In this document: piece after piece, positions 9,453 through 18,441 of the stretch
How positions within the stretch are numbered: position 1 is the first letter of the stretch
Layout of the letters: every line of letters begins with the position of its first letter
Origin: Nitrospira sp.
Lineage (GTDB): Bacteria; Nitrospirota; Nitrospiria; Nitrospirales; Nitrospiraceae
Reading direction: 5' to 3'
Assembly: GCA_005116745.1 (NCBI GenBank)
Contig: SWDS01000002.1
Span: forward strand, 104,652 to 168,651
Length of the DNA: 64,000 nt
Program-made: the position numbers and the translations under genes
The notes under the pieces: generated by a model
What the model was told of the DNA's origin: nothing
Databases searched by the model: none
What the model saw: only the letters and a program-made list of their open reading frames with translations

Positions 9453-10606
9453 GCATATCCATGAGAACGATCTATCGCCGAGGCCGTCACCATGTCACGG
9501 TAGAGGCCTAGTACCTGTTCTGTGATCCGTGGGCTAGACCATTCCGCCAGAACACGGGTCCGACTTCGCTGTCCCATAACTTCTCGCAACGCCTGGTCGG
9601 ATAGCAGTTCCTCCATGGCCGCCGCCAACGCCGTAGAATCCTTCGAGGCAACCAGCAACCCATTAAACCGATCCCGTACGATCTCCCGACAACCGGGAAC
9701 ATCCGTGGCCACTATGGCCTTGCCACAGGCTGCCGCTTCCAACAACACTTTGGGAAGCCCCTCTCGATACGACGGCAGCACGACGAGCATGGCCGCTGCA
9801 TAGACAGCCGGCATATCCTCTCGATGTCCCCACCACTCAACCACCCCTTCCTGCACCCACTCCTTCAGGCAGATTTCCGGAATAGCCGCTGGGTTATGTT
9901 CATCCCGTCGACCGACGAGAATGAACCGAACATGAACGCCTTTTTGCTTCAGCTGTCTGGCGGCTTCTACGAATTCTCCGACGCCTTTGTCCCAGAGCAT
10001 GCGTCCCGGCAGCACAACAACCGGAATACCGGATGTCTGCGGCTGCATGGAATAAGCCGCAATATCGATGCCTGAACCGGCAATAACCCTCATTTGAGAT
10101 GCAGGGACCACCCCCTCTCCGACGAGCCGATCCTGATCATCTTGATTTTGGACCAGTACGACGGAATGGCTCAAACGGAGTACGGATCTGAATGCCGTCT
10201 TCACGCACCAACGCAACAGCCCGTTCCGTTCATCCATAAAAGCATACCCAAGACCGGCGAATGCGTTGATGACGGACGGGACTCTGGTACACCACGCCGC
10301 CAGAGATCCGTACAAAATCGGCTTCATGGCCACATGGTGGACCACATCGGGTCTGACGCGCCGGTACAGCCACACGAGCGAGGCGATGGCCATCACCTCG
10401 CGAAACGGATTGCGGCTCCGACGGACCATCTCCAACGGTTCGAGCTGAAACCCTTCGCCTCGAATTCGTTCTCCGTGATCGGTCACACGAGTCGCCACAA
10501 TGACCTCGTAGCCCGCTTCCCGTGCCGCTCGCGCCAGGTCGAGACGATGAGACCAGAAATACCAGTCTTCAGTGATGAGATACAGAAGGCGCGGATGATT
10601 TGCCAT
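9449..10606 (-). CDS. Glycosyltransferase family 4 (PglA-like)
   Basis: GT-B enzyme of 385 aa. The N-terminal half starts RLLYLITEDWYFWSHRLDLA and contains RPDVVHHVAMKPILYGSLA, a signature seen in PglA/WbpT-like transferases that add a second sugar to the lipid-linked primer. The C-terminal half has VVLPGRMLWDKGVGEFVEAA and LVVLPSYREGLPKVLLEAAA, the E-x7-E donor-binding motif of family 4. The ATG at 10606 lies 38 bp inside the 3' end of the asnB-type gene, so translation is probably coupled. Donor and acceptor are unknown. Confidence 0.9.
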   Translation of the reverse strand: MANHPRLLYLITEDWYFWSHRLDLARAAREAGYEVIVATRVTDHGERIRGEGFQLEPLEMVRRSRNPFREVMAIASLVWLYRRVRPDVVHHVAMKPILYGSLAAWCTRVPSVINAFAGLGYAFMDERNGLLRWCVKTAFRSVLRLSHSVVLVQNQDDQDRLVGEGVVPASQMRVIAGSGIDIAAYSMQPQTSGIPVVVLPGRMLWDKGVGEFVEAARQLKQKGVHVRFILVGRRDEHNPAAIPEICLKEWVQEGVVEWWGHREDMPAVYAAAMLVVLPSYREGLPKVLLEAAACGKAIVATDVPGCREIVRDRFNGLLVASKDSTALAAAMEELLSDQALREVMGQRSRTRVLAEWSSPRITEQVLGLYRDMVTASAIDRSHGYA

Positions 10607-12536
10607 GAGCGCTCAACCAAGCCTGAAACATCAGCACATTCCAGAGCCAATACTGCCAATTGCGCCGACCTGAGAGGTGCTCCTGCCATTTCTTCCTGAT
10701 TGGAGCAGGATTAAAATACCCTTCATGCCGGAGCCGCGATTCATCTAACAGCGCTTCGGCCCAATCCCTCAAGCTGCCTCTGAGCCAGGAGTCCAACGGA
10801 ATGCCAAACCCCATCTTGGGCCGTTCAACCAAGTGCTTTGGAACATAGCGATACAATACCTGGCGAAGCAGCCATTTCCCCTGGCTTTCTGTCCTGATCT
10901 TCATCGAAAGCGGAAGACTCCAGGCAAACTCCACGACGCGATGGTCCAGCAGGGGCATACGTGTTTCTAGGCTGATCGCCATGGCAGCTCGATCCAGCTT
11001 AGGCAAAATGTCATCCGTCAGATACCCCACCAAGTCGTGGAACATCATCTGTTCGCTGAAATCCTGCTTTGCGATCTGTCTTGCTTGGTCGTCAGCCCAT
11101 ATAGGTGCTTCATGAGAACCGATGACCAAGGAAACGGGCTCTCGCTGCAGCGACACGAGCTGCCGATACAATTCCGCCTGACTATTCGAATCCAAAACTG
11201 CGGCAAGTTTATGAACCTTTTCCCCGAGAGTCGACAGGTGGAGGGAAGCTGGAAGCCCCATCTTCAATATTCTGCCGATCCTATCCCACTGCTCAGGCGA
11301 CAGGACCGTCAGCACATATGCCGCCATCGCTCTCATGGAGACAGGTACTCGCTCAACTCGACGCCAGATCGAGCTTCCCCACGAATACCGATTGTATCCC
11401 CCAAATAACTCATCACCTCCATCCCCGGAAAGCGCGACCATAACCTGTTGCTTAGCCAATCTCGCGACAAGATGGGTTGGAATGGCGGACGAATCGCCGA
11501 ATGGTTCGTCATATATCGACGGCAGGAACGGAATCACCGCCAAGGCGTCGGCTGGACTCACATAGAATTCGGTATGGTCTGTTCGCAGATATTCAGCGAC
11601 AGCCTTCGCGCCGGGCGCTTCATTGTAGTCATCTTCACCGAAACCTAGCGTGAAGGTCTTGACAGGACGGGATGAGTGCGCCTGCATAAGTGCCACGACG
11701 GTGGAGGAGTCGATACCACCTGAGAGAAACGCACCGAGAGGTACATCGGCTATCATTTGTCTCTTGACGGCACCACTCAATAACCGGTTTAGCTCATCCT
11801 CGGCCATGCTATCGGTCCAATCGGATCGACGGGTCTGTTTCGCAACCGCCGCCGCAGACCAATAGGGTGTGGGTTCCGGCCAGTATCCGGGCACGCAGGT
11901 GGAAGCGATCGTCGCATAGGTTCCAGGTAAGAGTTTTCGAATCCCAGTGTAAATCGAGTATGGTAACGGCACATAGGCATAGCGCATGAACAAGGCCAAG
12001 GCCTCCCGATCAATTTCACCGCGCCAGTCTGGGTAGGCTTCCAACGCTTTCAGCTCCGAGGCAAAGAGGAACGTCCCGTTGGACCACCCATAGTAGAGCG
12101 GCTTCTCTCCGATTCGGTCACGAGCCAGGATCAGGCGTCGCTCGCCACGATCCCAGAGAGCCAAAGCAAACATCCCCGCAGCGGCCTGAAGCGTTTTTTC
12201 CACACCCCAGGTTTCAAAGGCCGCCAACAGCGTCTCAGTATCAGAATGCCCGCGCCACGATAGGCCCGCAAGTTGCCCCCGGAGTTCCAGATGATTATAG
12301 ATTTCACCGTTGAATGCGATCACATATCGACCGGAAGCTGATTCCATGGGTTGATGACCGGCAGAAGACAGATCCAGGATCGACAGGCGGGCATGGCCAA
12401 GAGCAAGTCCGTAGTCGGAATCGCACCATACTCCTGAATTGTCAGGACCTCGATAACCAATCCTCTTGACCATTCCTGAAACAATATGGCTATACGCAGT
12501 GCCCCGATAGGACATCATTCCGGCAATGCCACACAT
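10569..12536 (-). CDS. asnB: Asparagine synthetase-type glutamine amidotransferase
   Basis: The start at 12536 gives MCGIAGMMS, placing Cys2 as the N-terminal nucleophile; a TTG at 12551 is less likely. Residues 1-200 form the class II glutaminase domain (RLSILDLSSAGHQPM, YNHLELR). The C-terminal ATP-pyrophosphatase domain follows (VPLGAFLSGGIDSSTVVALM, the SGGxDS P-loop; VALSGDGGDELFGGY). Total 655 aa, normal for AsnB. Inside polysaccharide clusters such proteins (WbpS-like) often amidate a sugar carboxylate rather than aspartate; with no uronate dehydrogenase visible nearby, that role is inference. Confidence 0.93.
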   Translation of the reverse strand: MCGIAGMMSYRGTAYSHIVSGMVKRIGYRGPDNSGVWCDSDYGLALGHARLSILDLSSAGHQPMESASGRYVIAFNGEIYNHLELRGQLAGLSWRGHSDTETLLAAFETWGVEKTLQAAAGMFALALWDRGERRLILARDRIGEKPLYYGWSNGTFLFASELKALEAYPDWRGEIDREALALFMRYAYVPLPYSIYTGIRKLLPGTYATIASTCVPGYWPEPTPYWSAAAVAKQTRRSDWTDSMAEDELNRLLSGAVKRQMIADVPLGAFLSGGIDSSTVVALMQAHSSRPVKTFTLGFGEDDYNEAPGAKAVAEYLRTDHTEFYVSPADALAVIPFLPSIYDEPFGDSSAIPTHLVARLAKQQVMVALSGDGGDELFGGYNRYSWGSSIWRRVERVPVSMRAMAAYVLTVLSPEQWDRIGRILKMGLPASLHLSTLGEKVHKLAAVLDSNSQAELYRQLVSLQREPVSLVIGSHEAPIWADDQARQIAKQDFSEQMMFHDLVGYLTDDILPKLDRAAMAISLETRMPLLDHRVVEFAWSLPLSMKIRTESQGKWLLRQVLYRYVPKHLVERPKMGFGIPLDSWLRGSLRDWAEALLDESRLRHEGYFNPAPIRKKWQEHLSGRRNWQYWLWNVLMFQAWLSAHGKSSAPSVSHH

Positions 12537-12560
12537 CAGTGTACCGAACAAACTGAATAG

Positions 12561-13451
12561 TCAGGTATGCGTGAGTATTGTCTGTTCATGAGCCAACCCC
12601 GCCCACACCGATTGCCACTGGTCTCTCTCTGCTTGACCAACAGACCCCCAGGACCTGTGAGATCCGCTCCCAACCGTGCGACCCAACTGAAGGACCACGT
12701 CTCTTGCAAAAGCGGCGCTATGCACACCCACACCCATCATCGCCCACCGTAATGAGGAGCAGTCATGCACCCTAGCAAGAAGCCGACGGCAATAGTTGAG
12801 CCGACCACGGCCCAGCTTTGCAGCTTTGATTTCAGCCATGCGATAGCCCAAGAGCACTTCCTCCAACGCGGCAAAACGACTGTGGGCAAAGCATTGCAGC
12901 AGGAGTGCTTGATCTTCACACCGACTATCTTGATCAGAATAGGGATGTGCGAGAAACCAGGCCCGCTTGCCCATCCATGTCGGATGGGCAAGCGGAAATC
13001 CCCACCATGGCCTACGGCAAACAGTCTCATGTGAGCTTGCCGTTGGGTAACAGCTGAGGATCTCGCCTTCTCCCTTGAAAATCACAGCGCCGGTCCCCAG
13101 CAGATCAATGTCCCGATGCGCTTCAAGAAACCGCACCTGTCGTTCAAGCCGCCAAGGATACGACACGTCATCGGCATCCATCCGGGCAACATACTGTCCT
13201 TTCGCCAGACGCATACATTGATTCAACCGCGACGCCAGGCCCATATTCCCGGATGGTTCCTGAATAAATCGGACTCGGGGATCCTTCACCCACATCACAC
13301 GTTCCGCCGTCCGATCGGTCGAGCCATCGTCGACAACGATCAGTTCCCAGTCTTGATACGTTTGGGCAAGAATCGACCGCAACGCAAGGTCGATAGTCCC
13401 CGACGCGTTGTACGCCGACATCACCACTGTAACCAGAGGGCTCGCATTCAT
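12561..13451 (-). CDS. Glycosyltransferase family 2
   Basis: 296 aa GT-A protein beginning PLVTVVMSAYNASGTIDLAL, with LIVVDDGSTDRTAERV and the DxD motif in YVARMDADDVSYPWRLERQ, all in the order expected for family 2. The C-terminal third is less conserved and has no clear membrane anchor. It lies just upstream of asnB (24 bp) and downstream of the CgeB-like gene, from which it is separated by a copy of the dispersed repeat. Sugar specificity cannot be read from the sequence. Confidence 0.9.
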   Translation of the reverse strand: MNASPLVTVVMSAYNASGTIDLALRSILAQTYQDWELIVVDDGSTDRTAERVMWVKDPRVRFIQEPSGNMGLASRLNQCMRLAKGQYVARMDADDVSYPWRLERQVRFLEAHRDIDLLGTGAVIFKGEGEILSCYPTASSHETVCRRPWWGFPLAHPTWMGKRAWFLAHPYSDQDSRCEDQALLLQCFAHSRFAALEEVLLGYRMAEIKAAKLGRGRLNYCRRLLARVHDCSSLRWAMMGVGVHSAAFARDVVLQLGRTVGSGSHRSWGSVGQAERDQWQSVWAGLAHEQTILTHT

Positions 13452-13483
13452 TTATAGTGGATAGTCGACAAATGGCGTTGATG

Positions 13484-13606
13484 CTGGATGTTCAAAAAGG
13501 TCTTCCAGCGAGGCCGCAGTGAGCGAAAGGCCGAGACGTACGTGGTTGGTACGTTGATGTCTTGAGCGATACGAGAACAAAGCCGGAGAGCTGTTTCAAC
13601 ATCCTG
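13484..13606. repeat. Dispersed repeat with inverted ends, copy 1
   Basis: A 123-bp element related to 33054-33200. Its ends are imperfect inverted copies: CTGGATGTTCAAAAAG on the left and, read on the minus strand, CAGGATGTTGAAACAG on the right. The internal block AGGCCGCAGTGAGCGAAA is identical in both copies. The right end begins immediately after the TAA stop of the CgeB-like gene (stop at 13607-13609). It could fold into a long imperfect hairpin in the transcript. No transposase is inside, so it resembles a MITE or REP-like element. Confidence 0.85.
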
Positions 13607-14821
13607 TTAACTTTCCCTGTAAAACATCCGACCAGGCCAGCCGGCGGCGCTGTAGGTCCAGGCTCCCCGCAAGCGCCAGGACAACTCGAAGGCCAGCCGA
13701 CGCGCGGCACGAGCACCCCGTCGTTTCCCCCAGATCAACGCAGCGCATGAAACACATAGAGTCCTGAGCCATGCTAACCATGGGCCAGTCTTGTGCCGAC
13801 TGGCAACTCGTTCAAAAGTCGGCCAATCGATGGATCGGATGGGTCGCTGAGTAGCCTGTTGCGCCAGTTTCTCGAACAACTCCTCAAATCGCCGGTCATA
13901 TGTATGCTCCGTGCTGACTCGTTCGAATCCTCGGTGTGCAATGACATCTCGTTGTTCAGGATTAGCCAGAAAATAATTAATGCGCTCGGCAAGTTCATCC
14001 AGACCATCGAATACGATGATTTCCTCACCGATGCGAAAATACTCTTCAAGGTACTGAGCGGGTTCAGTGAGCAGGCAACCACCTGCACCTGGTACTTCGA
14101 ATACGCGCGCCTTGATTTGACGGCTTCGGTACGGCAACAGACCACGAAATTGGATACCCGAGTCTCCGAAGTTCAGGGTGAGCATAGACTCACGGTAGAT
14201 ACGCAGAAGATCCGTTGCAGAGACTGGCCCTGTGGGCCAACCGTGACCGAAGCACTCGACCTGGATGCCTCTGGCACGTAGGCTTTCGATCCACTTCCTT
14301 CTGTTGCCATACGCACTGCCCACGAACGTCACAGGGTGCGTACACTGTCGAGCTGGCAACGGCTCAACCAACGTGTCACGGCTTGCCCCCCACTGAGTCA
14401 GGACAAAGTTGTCTAACCCATTGTAATGGGCTTTCTCGACTGCCTTCGGATAGGTGGTCGCATAGCAGTCGAGATGCGGGGCCACGAAGCGCGAAAACTG
14501 TTCATATTTCCAGGAATCATCCGTGCCCCAATTGACGATCACAACGGACCCGTTAGCCCGAACAAGGTCCAACGTCTCCCGCCACAACTCGTAACTCAGG
14601 AGTACACAAAAGATTACGTCCGGTTGTTCCTGATCGACTCGGCGTAGAAATGCTCGATTCAATTCCGCAAAGTCACAATAGGCGGAACGATCCCAGGAAT
14701 CAAAAAACGACACGTCATGCCCCAATGCCCGAAATGCAGGCAGGAAATTTGCGTACTCGTACCCATCCCCACGGAGAGGATCACCATAGTTGTGCCGGCC
14801 AAAGACACAGAAAATGCGCAT
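13607..14821 (-). CDS. CgeB-like glycosyltransferase
   Basis: 404 aa. The N-terminal domain starts MRIFCVFGRHNYGDPLRGDG and contains PDVIFCVLLSYELWRETL, resembling the DUF3880/CgeB N-terminal half. The C-terminal half has RVFEVPGAGGCLLTEPAQYL and IIVFDGLDELAERINYFLANPE, the signature of the CgeB/Glyco_trans_1_2 family, a GT-B fold. The ATG at 14821 is preferred over an adjacent TTG. Its stop codon directly abuts the repeat at 13484-13606, but the end reads through a normal-looking basic tail, so truncation by the repeat is not evident. Donor sugar unknown. Confidence 0.86.
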   Translation of the reverse strand: MRIFCVFGRHNYGDPLRGDGYEYANFLPAFRALGHDVSFFDSWDRSAYCDFAELNRAFLRRVDQEQPDVIFCVLLSYELWRETLDLVRANGSVVIVNWGTDDSWKYEQFSRFVAPHLDCYATTYPKAVEKAHYNGLDNFVLTQWGASRDTLVEPLPARQCTHPVTFVGSAYGNRRKWIESLRARGIQVECFGHGWPTGPVSATDLLRIYRESMLTLNFGDSGIQFRGLLPYRSRQIKARVFEVPGAGGCLLTEPAQYLEEYFRIGEEIIVFDGLDELAERINYFLANPEQRDVIAHRGFERVSTEHTYDRRFEELFEKLAQQATQRPIRSIDWPTFERVASRHKTGPWLAWLRTLCVSCAALIWGKRRGARAARRLAFELSWRLRGAWTYSAAGWPGRMFYRES

Positions 14822-14953
14822 CAATGGAATGTTCTCTTGCGTGATCGGGAAAGATATATAAACCCTTCACCGAGACATACTTCGAAAAGGGCACATTCAT
14901 TGCCTTCACAAGCTCTACGGCAAATCCGTATCGAATACCGGCTCACAAAGACA

Positions 14954-15703
14954 TTATGCCTTTGTGGAAGCACGCTTACAGGTCTGGAGTAATTTCCGAC
15001 TTGCCCATGCATGGCGATCGACAGCAATCGTATTGATATAGGTATCTGCATAAATCAAATAATCATTCTGCTGCAAAAGGCTCTGCAGTTCGCTGATTTT
15101 CTCCTCGCCTCCATCTTCCGTATAGGTCAGCGTCTCAACACAGAACACCTTCGGCCTAAACCGCTCGAAATCAAAACCTTTCAGTATCGATAGATCCATC
15201 CCTTCTACATCAATCGACACAAAATCTGGCACCGACTCGAAGTACCCCTCAAGAACTTGGTTGACTGTTTTCATCTCCACCGGAATCACACGCTCAATCT
15301 GTTCTGTACCATAAGCCTGATACCGCTCGGCCTCCTCACGGGAAAAGGTATTGAGCGTTGACGTGGTCATCAGGAAAAGATCAGCCGTGCCAGGCACACT
15401 TCCAATGCCCACCGGCAAGCAGATATCACGGGGGCGAACTTGCTTGAATGCCCTCAGGGCATTCGGGTCCGGTTCAACGCACACACCACGACCACCCTGC
15501 CTATAGAAATAGTATGTGTTGCTGAGGTATCGAGGATGATGTGCGCCAATATCAAGATAGGACACTTTACCGACATCGAGCACGGCCAATACATAATCGA
15601 CGATGAGATCCTCCCCACACTGAGCGTATGAGACCCTTTCAGATCCGATTGCCCAATTGGCCAAATGACTGAGCCGCCGCCTCAGTCTACTAACTAGCCC
15701 CAT
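14954..15703 (-). CDS. FkbM family methyltransferase
   Basis: 249 aa SAM-dependent methyltransferase. YAQCGEDLIVDYVL followed by SYLDIGAHHPRYLSNTYYFY is the characteristic FkbM entry; GRGVCVEPDPNALRAF provides the ribose-binding acidic residue and FVSIDVEGMDLSILKGFD the catalytic-side motif. FkbM enzymes O-methylate small molecules and sugars; in O-antigen clusters they often cap or decorate chains. It is separated by about 130 bp from the methyltransferase gene upstream and from the CgeB-like gene downstream. No membrane segment is seen. Confidence 0.92.
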   Translation of the reverse strand: MGLVSRLRRRLSHLANWAIGSERVSYAQCGEDLIVDYVLAVLDVGKVSYLDIGAHHPRYLSNTYYFYRQGGRGVCVEPDPNALRAFKQVRPRDICLPVGIGSVPGTADLFLMTTSTLNTFSREEAERYQAYGTEQIERVIPVEMKTVNQVLEGYFESVPDFVSIDVEGMDLSILKGFDFERFRPKVFCVETLTYTEDGGEEKISELQSLLQQNDYLIYADTYINTIAVDRHAWASRKLLQTCKRASTKA

Positions 15704-15833
15704 AGCTCCCGTTCCTTATATTCATGGACCGTTTCTCCATAGCTCGGCGATCTGGAAGAGATGGACAGGGTGCAGGAGAACCACAACATCTCACAATCAT
15801 ATTCAGCCCTATTCCCAAAGACACCGAACACTT

Positions 15834-16589
15834 TCACAGTGAACAGGCCGTAGTAGCCCGCCGCGCCGTCACATGGTAGCCAACCGTAAAACGCCTCTCG
15901 CGGTCGAACCTATCAAGCCATTTGCATAACACAGGGACGATTAAGCCAAGGACAGGAACCAGCACGACCCACATCGGAAGCCAGAGCAGCCGAATCCCAA
16001 CCGGAAGGCTCGTACTCCACGGACTAGTCGCTTGAATAAACCGTAATGATTCCTGTCCGAAAAATCGAAATGATCCTTCGTTCGGCTCAACGGTGATTTC
16101 CTCAAATCCAGCCGCCTTCAGAAAGCGCTCGTACCACCAGGGTGTATAGCCACCGTAATAATGGTAGGGCTCTTGATGAATTCCTGATCCGAGCGGCGCG
16201 GTGAGAATGAGCGTTCCTCCTGGCTGAAGAATCCTTGCCACTTCACAGACCACTCGGATGGGCTCAGGATGATGCTCGAGCACCTCCGTACAAAGCACCA
16301 CCCCAAAGCTGCCATCAGGGACTGGAATGGCCGTCACATCCGATACGAAATCAAGTGCTCCATAACCGCCATGTCGAAGCTGCTCGCCCCGCAAAGGCGC
16401 GAGGTCTTGGGTACGATAGTCGCAGTGTGCGAACAGCTCACGATACGGGCAGGACCCGGCGCCGACATCCAGCACGCTGGTCCCATTCGGCACCAACGAC
16501 GCCTGTAGCGCTATCCATCGATCGCGCCGTACGACGTTATAGGCAAACAGCTCGCTCTGAGCCAGCCAGGCTCGTAGCCCCCTACTCAC
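15834..16589 (-). CDS. Class I SAM-dependent methyltransferase
   Basis: 251 aa. Motif I is TSVLDVGAGSCPYRELFA, then VLCTEVLEHHPEPIRVVCEV and LQPGGTLILTAPLGSG, typical of the Methyltransf_11 family. The segment HQEPYHYYGGYTPWWYERFL near residue 155 is common in methyltransferases of polysaccharide loci. A hydrophobic stretch near residues 198-220 (WLPMWVVLVPVLGLIVPVL) suggests membrane association, which is uncommon for this fold. It starts with a GTG lying 8 bp inside the end of the upstream methyltransferase gene, so the two are probably co-translated. Substrate unknown. Confidence 0.87.
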   Translation of the reverse strand: MSRGLRAWLAQSELFAYNVVRRDRWIALQASLVPNGTSVLDVGAGSCPYRELFAHCDYRTQDLAPLRGEQLRHGGYGALDFVSDVTAIPVPDGSFGVVLCTEVLEHHPEPIRVVCEVARILQPGGTLILTAPLGSGIHQEPYHYYGGYTPWWYERFLKAAGFEEITVEPNEGSFRFFGQESLRFIQATSPWSTSLPVGIRLLWLPMWVVLVPVLGLIVPVLCKWLDRFDRERRFTVGYHVTARRATTACSL

Positions 16590-17346
16590 GTGCCTTCACA
16601 AATTCAAAAAGACCGCACCCATACTCTAGATTGGCGGCCGCTTCCGGCGAAATCTCCTCGTTCAACCGTCCGGCATCGTCAACGAGAGAAAAAGCCTTGA
16701 GCTGGAGTTCTTGAAAGAAATCTCTGACCGTGCTCGGCGAAAACACTCGATGCGCATTGAAACACACCCGCTCACGTCCAACCGGCACCGAGAGGAAGAG
16801 CCTCCCACTCGGTTTCAATACCCGCTGTAGCTCCGTGGCTGCCAGCCGGCTCCCCTCAGGGTTGATGGGGTCACCGTATCGACCAAGTCCCACATGCTCA
16901 AGGACATGAAGACAGGACAATGACGTGATGCTTCCGGCACGAAAGGGCAACTGAATAATATCTCCACCCAGCGGGAGGAAGTTCGAAAGGTGAACGCGGA
17001 GCGGCCGATAATCGACAAAAATGGTTTTTGTGGTCGCGCTTAATACATTGATCATCATCACGCTCGAACCGATGTCGACATGAAAGGGAGGCATCACGTC
17101 GTGCAGGCGCCGCGCAAGCCATGCAGCTTGAAAAAAATAATGTGGATCGAACGGCGTGTCCACGACACGATCGGCAAGACATGGGTACGAATCGCGGAAC
17201 GAGATTTGTTGTGTCGCGGCCCTCTTATTATAGGTGTTCCATTCCACAAAATAGCGAGGCAATGCGCCAATGCTGGTAAAGAGGTGAGGACCAAGAAACG
17301 CCGCGCCCCACCGAACGATTGCACTGTTGCGGAAATGATGTCTCAC
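16582..17346 (-). CDS. DUF268-type methyltransferase-like protein
   Basis: 254 aa, start GTG at 17346 (no in-frame ATG is available before an upstream stop). FHVDIGSSVMMINVLSATT is a variant motif I, followed by VDYRPLRVHLSNFLPLGGDI and SLSCLHVLEHVGLGRYGDPI, the pattern of DUF268 proteins found with LPS genes. LKPSGRLFLSVPVGRERVCF is the conserved late strand. The function of DUF268 is not established; a SAM-binding sugar methyltransferase is the reasonable inference. It overlaps the next methyltransferase by 8 bp. Confidence 0.82.
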   Translation of the reverse strand: MRHHFRNSAIVRWGAAFLGPHLFTSIGALPRYFVEWNTYNKRAATQQISFRDSYPCLADRVVDTPFDPHYFFQAAWLARRLHDVMPPFHVDIGSSVMMINVLSATTKTIFVDYRPLRVHLSNFLPLGGDIIQLPFRAGSITSLSCLHVLEHVGLGRYGDPINPEGSRLAATELQRVLKPSGRLFLSVPVGRERVCFNAHRVFSPSTVRDFFQELQLKAFSLVDDAGRLNEEISPEAAANLEYGCGLFEFVKARE

Positions 17347-17415
17347 GAAGACGATAGGGAAACGATCATCATTGATAGAAGCAGCTCAAGAACAGCGGTG
17401 AGCGATAGAAATCCA

Positions 17416-18441
17416 CTAGTGGCACACTCGATCGGTGATACTCCAGTATTCAAAAACATCATGAGGAAATGGCCTTTCCCGCTCAAACCTCTGTGCCATG
17501 GCAGAATAGCTCACAAGGTCTCTCAAATAGAGCGACTTCCAGTCATCGACGCACTGTTGCATCCTACTCACCCAATCATGATCCAGAATATCCAACTGGG
17601 TACAACATGAGGCGATACGAGAGGCATCTTGTGTACCCAATGAGATCGTGGCTCTCCCCGTTTGAAGCCCGGCAGCGATCCGCATCAGTGACAACCATTG
17701 CCATCCTTCCCGCTGTGGAATATTGACGATCACTTTCCCTGATCGATTGATGGCGTTGCGGCGATTCCTTGAAATAAATTGCCGAGGACAGGCCACCGAT
17801 AAGCCTTCCTTCTCCAACAATGCAAGCAATTTAGTCCGATATTCCGTCATGGCCCCTGTAAACACAAGATCGTGAACGGTATCAGACGCCTTACCAACCG
17901 CTTCGCATGGACCATCCCCAAGGGCGGGGAACGGGATCGTGCGCACATCTAGACCAGGCAACATAACCGATATGTTTCGCAATTCAGGCAAGTCGCCTAA
18001 GACAAAGAAACACCGTAGATAGGGCAAGCACTCCATGAGATGCCTGATCCGCTTCAAGATCGTAGCCGAATGCATATAATCGTTCTGACTACCAAGCGGG
18101 GCACCATGGAAATAGATCTGGCCATGTTGGAAATCCAAATGCTCGGTCATGATCACTGCGACTCGTTTCCGTGATGATCGGCAAAAATCCAGTAATACAT
18201 CTCTACTCTTTTCGGTGGGAAAACCTTCAATGACGACATTCAGAGACGACCGGCGTGGCTGTCTGCCTACGGAAACCGGATAGCCGTGCTGTCGGAAAGC
18301 AGTGACCGCAAAGCTCACCTGGTCACCAATCCCGTACAATTGATGATTGTAGACCCAACAATGGATGGAGGGCTTCTTCAGCGGGTGCCTCGTCTCGCCG
18401 CTTCGATAGAATCGACGGGATTTCCCCAATCTTGGAGCCAC
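17416..18441 (-). CDS. Putative glycosyltransferase, family not recognised
   Basis: 341 aa protein with weak GT-B character: an N-terminal half with VYNHQLYGIGDQVSFAVTAF, a central SDTVHDLVFTGAMTEYRTKL that resembles the start of a second Rossmann domain, and FISRNRRNAINRSGKVIVNI near residue 225, like CgeB-type proteins. I do not recognise a defined family. The only usable upstream start is a GTG at 18441, which makes the gene overlap the preceding one by 64 bp; no ATG exists before residue 95, so the true start may differ. Position between a GT and methyltransferases suggests glycan assembly. Confidence 0.6.
   Translation of the reverse strand: MAPRLGKSRRFYRSGETRHPLKKPSIHCWVYNHQLYGIGDQVSFAVTAFRQHGYPVSVGRQPRRSSLNVVIEGFPTEKSRDVLLDFCRSSRKRVAVIMTEHLDFQHGQIYFHGAPLGSQNDYMHSATILKRIRHLMECLPYLRCFFVLGDLPELRNISVMLPGLDVRTIPFPALGDGPCEAVGKASDTVHDLVFTGAMTEYRTKLLALLEKEGLSVACPRQFISRNRRNAINRSGKVIVNIPQREGWQWLSLMRIAAGLQTGRATISLGTQDASRIASCCTQLDILDHDWVSRMQQCVDDWKSLYLRDLVSYSAMAQRFERERPFPHDVFEYWSITDRVCH

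Noticed and set aside
13607-14821. Truncation of the CgeB-like gene by the repeat insertion
   Set aside because: The gene ends at a plausible length with no break in the fold's conserved region; only the coincidence of stop and repeat edge is retained as a finding.
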